NCBI GenBank assembly: GCA_002359655.1
Contig: DENL01000043.1
Coordinates: 1-56,838 of the forward strand
Direction of reading: 5' to 3'
DNA: 56,838 nucleotides
Source: Rickettsiales bacterium UBA2645
GTDB taxonomy: Bacteria; Pseudomonadota; Alphaproteobacteria; Rickettsiales; UBA1997
How positions within the stretch are numbered: the first letter of the stretch is position 1; each line of letters opens with the position of its first letter. Shown here one piece after another: positions 43,574-51,162 of this stretch. Under the pieces are notes generated by a model. That model saw nothing but the letters and a program-made list of their open reading frames with translations. It was not told the DNA's origin and searched no databases. A program made the translations under genes and the position numbers.

Positions 43574-43775
43574 GAAAAAAATTGTTGCCGCACCCAAGTT
43601 CACTTCGGGTAAGGCAACTCAATTACGACTATACCAAATCTAAATTCTTTAGATTTGTATAAATTATTTTTTACGCACCACGAGGTGCGCCCCGCCTTGC
43701 GGGGATCCCCAATATACCAAATCAAATAATATCAATAAATTTTAGATTTGGTATAAATTCAAACGCAGTTTGAAT
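43574..43775. repeat. Composite cluster of palindromes in the ppa-thiolase spacer
   Basis: No gene is visible in this stretch. It holds a run of hairpins: GTTGCC..ACCC/GGGT..GGCAAC at about 43583-43618; ATACCAAATCTAAA/TTTAGATTTGTAT at about 43631-43660; GCACC/GGTGC and CCCCGC/GCGGGG at about 43675-43704, echoing the neighbouring repeat; ATACCAAATC/GATTTGGTAT at about 43715-43754; and AAATTCAAA/TTTGAATTT at 43755-43777, which runs into the thiolase stop. It looks like a landing pad where several repeat families have gathered. Confidence 0.7.
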
Positions 43776-45068
43776 TTAATTAGTCTCTAATATCACCGCT
43801 CCACCCTGCCCGCCGCCAACGCAAAGCGCAGCGAGTCCGCGATTTTTTCCCCGGCGTTTCATTTCACGCAGTAAGTGAATCATGATGCGTGCTCCAGACA
43901 TTCCAACTGGATGACCAAGAGCAATTCCACCACCATTCACATTTACAATTTCTAAGTTCAATTCGCCCATTGCTTCGTCGCTATTTAAATATTTTTGTGA
44001 AAATTCTTGCGAGGCAAAAGCTCTTTTACAGCCAATAATTTGTGCGGCAAAAGCTTCGTTGATTTCGATCAACTCCATGTCTTTTAAAGTAAGACCACTT
44101 TTGTCAAAAACTTTTTTCGCCGCAAAGACCGGACCCAAACCCATTCTTGAAGGATCTAAACCAGCGTAAGCAAATTCACGAATGTAGCCAAGCGGAGAAA
44201 GTCCGAGTTCTTTGGCTTTTGATTCACGCATTAAAATTGCAAAAGCGGCGCCGTCAGTCACTTGCGAAGAATTTCCAACTGTAACTGTTCCGGTCACTTT
44301 TTCAAAAAATGGTTTTAATTTTGCTAAAGCTTCAATGGTTTGACCTTTTCTCACACCTTCATCTTCTTCAATCATCAAAGAGTTTTTTTCGTCATTGTTG
44401 AAAACGGGGATAATTTCTTCTTTGAAAATTCCGCTATTTATTGCTGCTTCTGCTTTTTGATGTGAGCTTAAAGAAAATTGATCTTGCTCGCTACGTGTCA
44501 CCACAAAATCTTTTGCCACATTTTCTGCCGTGCAGCCCATGATCAAGGCAGAGATTGGATCGGTCAGACCTTGAGTTATTCCTACAACTGGTGACAAAAA
44601 ATTTAGTCTGAAAGAAAAAATTGCCGAAAGTTTTTGTGTAAAAGTTTTCGCCTTCATCAAGTTAGTAAAAAGCGTGGTCATTTTTTTATTAAACATCAGC
44701 GGAATGTTGCTCATCGATTCAACGCCACCAGCCAAGATAATTTCGGCGTCATTATTTAAAATTTTTAGCGCTGCGTTGGTCATTGCTTCCATTCCTGAAG
44801 CGCAATTTCTGTGGACTGTAAAAGCTGGCACGCTTTGTGGAATGCCTGCTTTCAAAGCGATAACGCGGGCAATATTTGCCGCTTCTGAAGGCTGAGCACA
44901 ATTGCCGACAATAACTTCGTCAATTTTTTCTGGCGCGATTTTTGAACGGAGCAAAACTTCTTTGGCAATTTTTGCACCAAGATCGTGTGCCGTAACATTT
45001 TTTAAAACTCCGCCAGCTTTTCCCATTGGGGATCTGAAGCCAGAAATAATTGCAATGCGCTCTGTCAT
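43776..45068 (-). CDS. fadI: Acetyl-CoA acyltransferase (thiolase, FadI-like)
   Basis: This thiolase cleaves or forms 3-ketoacyl-CoA. The 430 residues are longer than ordinary acetyl-CoA acetyltransferases (about 392) and match the FadI layout. Catalytic residues are Cys89 (HRNCASGMEAM), His386 (GHPVGMSGAR) and Cys416 (LCVGGGQGG). It could act in fatty-acid breakdown, but no FadJ/FadB or acyl-CoA dehydrogenase is near, so a biosynthetic thiolase role is also possible. It diverges from hisN over a 75-bp AT-rich spacer. Confidence 0.85.
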   Translation of the reverse strand: MTERIAIISGFRSPMGKAGGVLKNVTAHDLGAKIAKEVLLRSKIAPEKIDEVIVGNCAQPSEAANIARVIALKAGIPQSVPAFTVHRNCASGMEAMTNAALKILNNDAEIILAGGVESMSNIPLMFNKKMTTLFTNLMKAKTFTQKLSAIFSFRLNFLSPVVGITQGLTDPISALIMGCTAENVAKDFVVTRSEQDQFSLSSHQKAEAAINSGIFKEEIIPVFNNDEKNSLMIEEDEGVRKGQTIEALAKLKPFFEKVTGTVTVGNSSQVTDGAAFAILMRESKAKELGLSPLGYIREFAYAGLDPSRMGLGPVFAAKKVFDKSGLTLKDMELIEINEAFAAQIIGCKRAFASQEFSQKYLNSDEAMGELNLEIVNVNGGGIALGHPVGMSGARIMIHLLREMKRRGKNRGLAALCVGGGQGGAVILETN

Positions 45069-45143
45069 GGAATTAAGATTTTAGATTTAGAATTTTCACT
45101 TTATTGTTTTTAAGACCTAAAATTTTAAATCAAAAATTAATTT

Positions 45144-45926
45144 ATGATCACTCAGCAATTTATCGATTTTGCCAATCACTTAGCCGACATTTCAGAAGAA
45201 ATCGCCAGAAAATATTTTCGCAGTCAAAATGGTGAAATAGCCAAAGACGATGATTCTCCTGTCACCAAAGCTGATCGCGAAATTGAAAAGGCAATTCGCT
45301 TTGCAATCGAAGAAAAATTTCCGACTCACGGAATTATCGGCGAAGAATACGGCAATAAAAATACCGACGCAGATTTTATTTGGGTTTTAGATCCAATTGA
45401 CGGCACTTCTTCTTTTATTGTTGGACGACCAATTTTTGGCACTTTGATTGCGCTGACTTACAAAAATAAATCGCTTCTGGGCATCATGAATCAACCAATC
45501 ACCCGTGAGCGCTGGATTGGCATTTCTGGCCAAGGCGCTTGGCTTAATGGCGCAAAAATTAAAACCAGAAACTGTCAGGAAATTTCTGATTCTGTGATGT
45601 GTTCGAGCTCTTCATTTCACTTTCAAAATAAAGATGAAAAAATTTTAAGAAAACTTTCAGCCTTAACAAAATATCAAAAAATCGGCGGCGTGATTTACGG
45701 CGGAGATTGCTATTCTTACGCCTCTTTGGCTTCTGGATTTGTTGACATCGTGCTTGATCCGGGACTTAAAATTTACGATTACGCTGCCTTAATTCCAATT
45801 ATTGAAATGGCTGGCGGAGTTATCACCGACTGGCAAGGAAATGATTTGCAATTGCGCTCAAACGTCCGATTAGTTGCTTGCGCCAATTATAAATTACATC
45901 AGAAAGTTTTAGAAATTTTGACTTAA
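45144..45926 (+). CDS. hisN: Histidinol-phosphatase, inositol-monophosphatase family (HisN)
   Basis: The protein belongs to the Mg-dependent IMPase superfamily. The 260 residues show the metal site Glu67-Glu68 (GEEYG) with DPIDGTSSF at 83-91, and the downstream GGDCYSYASLASGFVDIVLD-type region. GTLIAL, QPITRERWIG and the absence of the SuhB N-terminal pattern favour histidinol-phosphatase over inositol phosphatase (inference). With hisA elsewhere in the window this would fit a histidine pathway. It stands alone on the plus strand. Confidence 0.8.
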   Translation: MITQQFIDFANHLADISEEIARKYFRSQNGEIAKDDDSPVTKADREIEKAIRFAIEEKFPTHGIIGEEYGNKNTDADFIWVLDPIDGTSSFIVGRPIFGTLIALTYKNKSLLGIMNQPITRERWIGISGQGAWLNGAKIKTRNCQEISDSVMCSSSSFHFQNKDEKILRKLSALTKYQKIGGVIYGGDCYSYASLASGFVDIVLDPGLKIYDYAALIPIIEMAGGVITDWQGNDLQLRSNVRLVACANYKLHQKVLEILT

Positions 45927-46225
45927 TTAAAAAGGGTGTTGTCGTTTGCTCTGGAACCTTCCTAATTTTATTTCTTGAGACTTTTTCTGTGAATTTTTTT
46001 TAAAAAAATGCTGCAATTTTGCTCAAATAAAAACTGATTTTTTGTAATTTTTCAGTGTAATTTGCCTATGGGCTTCAAGCTTTGATTTTAAAGGTCTGAA
46101 GACAGTTTCTCTGAATTTTGAACACGTGTTCAAAATTCAGTTTTTTGTCTGATTAATTCTGAAATATTTTGCAGTTTTGTAACTAACAGCAAAACCACTT
46201 AGAAAGACGGTTTTTCAAAAATTTC
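45927..46225. other. Gene-poor spacer with a decayed gene fragment
   Basis: This stretch of about 300 bp between hisN and the minus-strand beta-barrel gene holds no credible gene. Its middle (about 46036-46150) is a degenerate copy of the 5' end of the YhcG_N-SNase gene at 4033-4142. The remainder is A/T-rich filler with a Phe/Lys-codon look but no open frame. Confidence 0.7.
46036..46150 (-). pseudogene. Remnant of the YhcG_N-SNase gene start, copy 2 of the palindrome segment
   Basis: The segment is strongly similar to 4033-4142, including the perfect 26-bp palindrome at 46113-46138. The position that is the start codon at 4060-4062 (CAT on the plus strand) reads CCT here, and a short deletion near 46038 shifts the frame. 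It therefore appears to be a dead fragment of a second copy or a mobile 5' segment. Confidence 0.65.
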
Positions 46226-46819
46226 TTAAAAATTGTAAACAGTTCCGATCTTGATTAGATCCGATTTGATACGACCACCACTTACTGCACTATTTTCAAA
46301 TTGCTGCTGACTGTAAATTACTTTAACCCCAACGCTGCGAGATAAATTAAGCTGCGAACCAACGCCAATACTTGTGCTATTTGAAGCTCCAACTGCAATT
46401 GATCTCTGTCCAGAATTGTAACTAAAACTTCCTAAATCGTAAGTCACAAAACCCGAAACCAAATTGTTGAATTCGTAGCCAATATTGGCTTTCACATTGT
46501 AGGTGGTTCCCGGAGTTGCACCGATTTGATTTGATTTTTGGTTGTTAGAGTTTGTGGTACTTGTCGAATTCAAATTGCCATTTTGCAAAAAAACTTCTGG
46601 CGATATGAAAAATCCTGCTTCACTAAATTTGTAACCGTAGTAGCGATCTTCAGCAACTTTACTGTCAACTGAAACTGCTTTGTTGATGTTGCCAATTTTA
46701 TTGTCAGTTTTTGTTGGATCGACACCAACGTAAAAGCCTTCTACTGCTTTGTTTTCTTCAGCAAAAACTGTCGGCAAATAAAAAAATAAAATCAGAGTAA
46801 ATATCAGGAAGAATTTCAT
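46226..46819 (-). CDS. Outer-membrane beta-barrel surface protein
   Basis: The ATG at 46817-46819 has GAGGTGATC directly upstream and yields 197 residues beginning with a Sec signal peptide (MKFFLIFTLILFFYLPTVFA, cleaved before EENK). The mature protein has alternating strands (GFYVGVD, YYGYKFSEAGFFISPEVF, ANIGYEF, GFVTYDLG, VGVKVIYSQ) and ends in KIGTVYNF. The terminal Phe is the usual outer-membrane insertion signal. It is short, with about eight strands, like the opacity-type or surface-antigen barrels common in Rickettsiales (family knowledge). A longer upstream frame runs through a repeat and is rejected. Confidence 0.8.
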   Translation of the reverse strand: MKFFLIFTLILFFYLPTVFAEENKAVEGFYVGVDPTKTDNKIGNINKAVSVDSKVAEDRYYGYKFSEAGFFISPEVFLQNGNLNSTSTTNSNNQKSNQIGATPGTTYNVKANIGYEFNNLVSGFVTYDLGSFSYNSGQRSIAVGASNSTSIGVGSQLNLSRSVGVKVIYSQQQFENSAVSGGRIKSDLIKIGTVYNF

Positions 46820-46840
46820 GATCACCTCGTGAAAAAATTT

Positions 46841-46915
46841 CCCGTATGTCCCATCGACATGCGGGATGGGGTTTGTGGCCCGTGCCACGATACGTATCCC
46901 AAAGAAATAAAGGTC
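46841..46915 (+). repeat. Four-hairpin dispersed repeat, copy 2 (diverged)
   Basis: It begins CCCGTATGTCCC, with GACATGCGGG pairing, and continues GATGGGGTTTGTGGCCCG. It ends TATCCCAAAGAAATAAAGG. The central part is shorter and diverged compared with copies 1 and 3. It fills the gap between purH and the beta-barrel gene. Confidence 0.7.
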
Positions 46916-46921
46916 AAAAAT

Positions 46922-48472
46922 TTAATGTCTAAAATGCCTAGTTGCAATGAAGTAAAGTGCCACGCCTTTTTCATCGGCTTTGGCAATAACCTCTTCGTCA
47001 CGCATTGATCCGCTTGGTGCGATAATTGCTTTAATTCCTCTTGCAGCGGCAATTTCAATATTATCTGCAAATGGAAAGAAAGCGTCAGAAGCTAAAAATC
47101 CGCCTTTGGCTTTGTTGATGTTGCGCTCACCATCAAAAAATTCTGCGGCTTTTTTGCAAGCAATTTCACAAGAATCAACGCGACTCATTTGACCAGCGCC
47201 AATGCCAACAGTTTGAAAATCTTGTACAACAACAATTGCGTTTGATTTTACATGTTTACAAACCGACATGGCGAAAATTAGTTGCTCAATTTCGCTGTCG
47301 CTTACTGATTTTTTGCTGACTAATTTTAAGTCGTTTTTGTTAATATTTTTTTGGTCTAAATCTTGTACTAAAAAACCGCCCGACACTGATTTTATCTGAA
47401 GCTCTGCTGATTTTTTAAAGTCAGCTAAAAGCAAACGTAGATTTTTTTTGCTCGCTAAAATTTCTGCGGCTTTTGTGTCAATTTCGCGAGCAATGATTAC
47501 TTCAAAAAACATTTTAGAAAGCTCTGTTGCCAAGGCTTCGTCAATTTTACCATTAAGCGCTACAATGCCGCCAAAGGCACTTTTTGAATCAGCAGAAAGT
47601 GCGCGCTTGTAGGCTTGAAGAAGGTTAGAGGCAATTGCCGTTCCACAAGGATTTGCATGTTTGATGATGGCGCAAGCGGGTTTTTCGAATTCTAAAACCA
47701 GATTGTAAGCAGCGTCGGCGTCGTTGAGATTGTTGTAACTCAACTCTTTGCCTTGAAGTTGTTTTGCACCAACAATTCCTGAATTTGAGGTGGCGTAAAG
47801 TGCTGCTTTTTGGTGCGAGTTTTCACCGTAACGCAAATTTTGTTTTAAACTGCCACTCACAAAAAAATCAGTTTTGTTAAACCAGTTTGAAATAGCGCTG
47901 TCGTAATCAGCAATATTTTTAAAAGCTTGTGCCGCCAATTTTTTTCTGAATTCAAACGATGTTGCGCCAGAATTATTTTTCAGCTCTTCGATTAAATTTT
48001 GATATTGTGCAGCATCGGTAATTACAGTTTTGTAGACAAAATTTTTAGAAGCGGAACGCACCATTGCGGGGCCACCGATGTCGATATTTTCAATGATTTC
48101 TTCTTCGTCATTTGTTTTGGCAACAGTCTCAAAGAAAGGATAAAGATTGATGATGAGAAGATCGATTGACTCAATTTTGTGATCTTTTGCAGCCGCTAAA
48201 TGTGCGGGATTATCAAGCACTGCCAGCAATCCAGCGTGAACTTTTGGATGCAAAGTTTTTACGCGTCCGTCCATCATTTCTGGAAAGCCAGTAAATTCAG
48301 AAATGTCTTTATTGCTGATTTTATTTTGTGTGAGAAGTTTGGAAGTTCCACCTGTAGAGATTATTTCAACACCTTGCGAGCTCAAGTACTGAGCCAATTC
48401 AACGATTCCAGTTTTATCAGAAACTGAAATTAAACAACGTTTTATTTTTTGTAAATTTTGTGCCACATTCAT
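46922..48472 (-). CDS. purH: Bifunctional AICAR transformylase / IMP cyclohydrolase
   Basis: PurH does the last two steps of IMP synthesis. The 516 residues hold an N-terminal MGS-like cyclohydrolase domain (CLISVSDKTGIVELAQYL, ISTGGTSKLL, FPEMMDGRVKTLHPKVHAG) and a C-terminal transformylase domain with LRYGENSHQKAALY, IIKHANPCGTA, and the late VGIGAGQMSRVDS and SDAFFPFADNIE. All key motifs are intact. Its presence shows that purine synthesis is retained at least in part. It ends 6 bp from a repeat copy and follows dsdA on the same strand. Confidence 0.96.
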   Translation of the reverse strand: MNVAQNLQKIKRCLISVSDKTGIVELAQYLSSQGVEIISTGGTSKLLTQNKISNKDISEFTGFPEMMDGRVKTLHPKVHAGLLAVLDNPAHLAAAKDHKIESIDLLIINLYPFFETVAKTNDEEEIIENIDIGGPAMVRSASKNFVYKTVITDAAQYQNLIEELKNNSGATSFEFRKKLAAQAFKNIADYDSAISNWFNKTDFFVSGSLKQNLRYGENSHQKAALYATSNSGIVGAKQLQGKELSYNNLNDADAAYNLVLEFEKPACAIIKHANPCGTAIASNLLQAYKRALSADSKSAFGGIVALNGKIDEALATELSKMFFEVIIAREIDTKAAEILASKKNLRLLLADFKKSAELQIKSVSGGFLVQDLDQKNINKNDLKLVSKKSVSDSEIEQLIFAMSVCKHVKSNAIVVVQDFQTVGIGAGQMSRVDSCEIACKKAAEFFDGERNINKAKGGFLASDAFFPFADNIEIAAARGIKAIIAPSGSMRDEEVIAKADEKGVALYFIATRHFRH

Positions 48473-48530
48473 TTTAACTATCCTGAAGTTATCAATTGTT
48501 AAGAAACCAAAAATTTCTGAAGGTTTAAGT

Positions 48531-49802
48531 TTACTGGGATTGATTTAATAAAGCTCGCTTAAGAAAAGCTTCAAATTCAGATTTAGGAACCAAAGAACCA
48601 CCAGTAGTCCATATTATGTGGTTAGTGCCAGAATGACAAAGGGAACTGTCTTTCAAGAAGCGAGGCCCTGAAAAACCAGCTGCTGCTGATGGCTCAATAT
48701 CTAAACCCTCAGAATTATGCAGTCGGGCTAAATCATCAAACATCATCTGATCTTGTGTCGTATATACGCCAGCGACAATATTTTTTACAGCTTGTGCAGC
48801 TAATAAAGAAGCTCTAGGAACAGCTAGTCCATCAGCTTCTGTGCTGTTATTCAAACCATAGTCATACACGGAAGGATTTTCTCCAGCGTTGGAAAGCATT
48901 TGAATCAAGAAACAAGGCGATTGTGTGGGCTCTGCAAAATAACAATAAACATGCTCTCCATAAATCTGATTTAAACCCCAAGCTATCCCGCTAGGCGCAC
49001 CGCCAACTCCGCAAGGAATGTAAACAATCAGAGGATGATCCGCATCTACTACTACTTCGTGATCTGTTAATTGTTCTTTTAAATAAAAGACCGATGCGGC
49101 ATAACCCAAGAATAATGACACTGATCTTTCATCATCAACAAAATGAGCTTTTGGATTTTTTGCTGCAATTGCACGACCAGCAGCAACTGCTTTTTCATAA
49201 TCACCGAAATGTTCAACTACCTCAACACCACGCTTGCGTAGCCGTTCTTTCTTCCACTCTTTTGCATCAAGCGACATATGAACCGCCGTTTTAAAACCTA
49301 ACGCTGCTGCCATCACTCCAATGCTTAAACCTAAATTACCGGTAGAACCAACCAACACTTGGTAACTAGAAAAAAACTTTCGTACTTCAGGGCTGTTTAA
49401 TTTTGCGTAATTGTCTGATTTTTGAATTAATCGATGTTCGAGCGCTAGATTTTCTGCAAACTCCAAAACCTCGTGAAATCCACCTCTGGCCTTAATTGAG
49501 CCAGCAACTGCTAACGTGTGATCCGCTTTTAACCAAAGACGTCCAAGACTCTCTTCAAAGCCGATTGCTTTTTGCATTTTAGGGATTGCTAAAAGCTCAG
49601 ACTCAATTCGTCCGTTAACTTCAGTTAATTCAGGAAATAATTGCGCCAGCAGTGGAGCAAAACGCAAGAAGCGATCTCGTGCATTTTGCATATCAATTAA
49701 CCCTAGTGAAATATCAGAGTTTATTTTTTGACCAGCAAAACGATTGGGATTTTGCCAAATAGCTGGGCGAGCCATCGATATCAAATTGTGAATAGTATCC
49801 AT
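48531..49802 (-). CDS. dsdA: D-serine dehydratase (ammonia-lyase)
   Basis: DsdA is a PLP enzyme that deaminates D-serine to pyruvate. The ATG at 49800-49802 (MDTIHNLISM) gives 423 residues. A longer frame extends into cmk and is rejected. Matches to the family are RFAPLLAQLFPEL, IESELLAIPKMQ, the PLP lysine Lys104 in VAGSIKARGG, the glycine loop VGSTGNLGLSIG, and YIPCGVGGAPSGIAWGL. It could detoxify or feed on host or environmental D-serine (inference). No DsdC or DsdX is beside it. It lies between purH and cmk. Confidence 0.92.
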   Translation of the reverse strand: MDTIHNLISMARPAIWQNPNRFAGQKINSDISLGLIDMQNARDRFLRFAPLLAQLFPELTEVNGRIESELLAIPKMQKAIGFEESLGRLWLKADHTLAVAGSIKARGGFHEVLEFAENLALEHRLIQKSDNYAKLNSPEVRKFFSSYQVLVGSTGNLGLSIGVMAAALGFKTAVHMSLDAKEWKKERLRKRGVEVVEHFGDYEKAVAAGRAIAAKNPKAHFVDDERSVSLFLGYAASVFYLKEQLTDHEVVVDADHPLIVYIPCGVGGAPSGIAWGLNQIYGEHVYCYFAEPTQSPCFLIQMLSNAGENPSVYDYGLNNSTEADGLAVPRASLLAAQAVKNIVAGVYTTQDQMMFDDLARLHNSEGLDIEPSAAAGFSGPRFLKDSSLCHSGTNHIIWTTGGSLVPKSEFEAFLKRALLNQSQ

Positions 49803-49839
49803 TTGTTTTTTGTAAATTTTGTGGGACGGACATTTACTT

Positions 49840-50466
49840 TTAAGTAGAAATAATTTTAAGCATTTTCTGAAAACCTTCTTCAATCGACAAATTTCCATTG
49901 TCAATCACATAAGATTGGGCGGCAATTTTAAGTGGCGCGTCTAAACGATTTAAATCATTTTCATCGCGCCTTTTAAGCTGGGCAAGGATTTCAGCAAGGG
50001 AAGTTTGTAGCTGCGCAAAGCGGCGCTGGGCGCGGATTTCAACATCAGCTGTAATGTAGAATTTAAAGTCGGCATCAGGACAAATAACGGTTGTAGTATC
50101 TCGCCCATCAAGCACGGCGCCATTTTTTTGTTTTTTACCTTCGGCAACAAAATTTTTTTGAAAATCAAAAAGTGCAGCGCGTAATTTTGGATTCTTGGCA
50201 ATTATTGAAGCCACTGCGCCAACTTTTTCGCTGAAGAGTTCTTCATTTTCTAGATCGGCTTCTGAAATATTTTTAACTAAATCAGAAATTTTATTTTCGA
50301 AATTATTGGTGTCGATTTTTTGCTCGATTGCCCTGAAAGCAACAAGGCGGTAAAGCGCACCAGTATTGAGATAAGGCAGGTCGAAATGCTGGGCAATTTT
50401 CTTGGCTAAAGTTCCCTTACCAGAAGCCGAAGGTCCATCAATTGCAATTACTAAAGATTTTTTCAT
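49840..50466 (-). CDS. cmk: Cytidylate kinase
   Basis: Cmk phosphorylates CMP and dCMP. The 208 residues have the P-loop GPSASGKGTLAKKIA at about 10-24, NTGALYR, the substrate helix region and VLDGRDTTTVICPDADFKFYITA, followed by RRDENDLNR. In most Proteobacteria cmk lies upstream of rpsA; here rpsA is about 13 kb away, so this linkage is broken. The defence-like AAA/DUF4276 pair lies immediately upstream, 15 bp from the start. Confidence 0.95.
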   Translation of the reverse strand: MKKSLVIAIDGPSASGKGTLAKKIAQHFDLPYLNTGALYRLVAFRAIEQKIDTNNFENKISDLVKNISEADLENEELFSEKVGAVASIIAKNPKLRAALFDFQKNFVAEGKKQKNGAVLDGRDTTTVICPDADFKFYITADVEIRAQRRFAQLQTSLAEILAQLKRRDENDLNRLDAPLKIAAQSYVIDNGNLSIEEGFQKMLKIIST

Positions 50467-50481
50467 GATTAATTATTCTTT

Positions 50482-51162
50482 TTATGAAGGGCTTTCTAGC
50501 CATTTTATCCAATCATTAAACAACAGACATTTTTTTCTAATTTCTTCTAAACCAATATATTCAGCCAAAGGGATTCCGTTGGTTATTTTTGAATAACCAG
50601 AAACCATTTTTTCAATTCTTTTACTGGGAGCTGTGTCTCTGCTATCATTGATTTCTTCTGGTGATTTTGCTTTTAGTATTTTCTCAAACTCACTTTGAAT
50701 TTCTTGTTCAATTTTATTGTTTCCATCGCTTAACTTAGAGGACATTTTTTCAACATTTGAAAACAATAAACCTTCAAACTCATACATTTGAATATAAGGC
50801 TTGAACCTTCTTATCGCTGTATCTCCAACCTTTTCTTTTACCGCTTCGAAAATTGCATCTTCAACAATTTGCTTTTTCTCTTTATAAGTATTGCTGCTTC
50901 TTACTTTGTCTTTTCCAGGAACGTCAAACTTCATTCCGTAAAAATCTAAAAATGTTGTGCAAAAAGCGGTTCTATCGGATTGTAAAAGAGCAACAATATC
51001 ACCAAGCACTCTCGTACTTCTGACATCGCCGCCTTTTTTACCGGGCTTTCCAAGTATTGGAGAAGAGGCATTTATTCCAAATCCTATCAAATGTGGAGTA
51101 ACTATTTTTTTTACAAAATCTCTTTCAGTTAGACCTTCACAAATAATTACAACTCGAGTCAT
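50482..51162 (-). CDS. DUF4276 protein, TOPRIM-like partner of the AAA ATPase
   Basis: The ATG at 51160-51162 overlaps the stop of the ATPase gene (ATGA), giving 226 residues. An in-frame start 33 bp earlier lies inside that gene. The N-terminus VVIICEGLTERDFV supplies the family E-G-x-T-E motif (Glu9, Glu13). FLDFYGMK at 72-79 could hold the second acidic site. YIQMYEFEGLLFSN at 123-136 is the DUF4276 hallmark. The acidic layout resembles TOPRIM nucleases. The family is usually coded next to an AAA_21-type ATPase and is suspected to act in phage defence (family knowledge; not proven here). Confidence 0.85.
   Translation of the reverse strand: MTRVVIICEGLTERDFVKKIVTPHLIGFGINASSPILGKPGKKGGDVRSTRVLGDIVALLQSDRTAFCTTFLDFYGMKFDVPGKDKVRSSNTYKEKKQIVEDAIFEAVKEKVGDTAIRRFKPYIQMYEFEGLLFSNVEKMSSKLSDGNNKIEQEIQSEFEKILKAKSPEEINDSRDTAPSKRIEKMVSGYSKITNGIPLAEYIGLEEIRKKCLLFNDWIKWLESPS

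Noticed and set aside
46820..46888. N-terminal extension of the beta-barrel protein
   Set aside because: It is translated from a dispersed repeat and would hide a good signal peptide; the ATG at 46817-46819 has a strong ribosome-binding site.
49803..49904. N-terminal extension of D-serine dehydratase into cmk
   Set aside because: It overlaps the end of cmk and has no similarity to DsdA; the start at 49802 gives the normal N-terminus.
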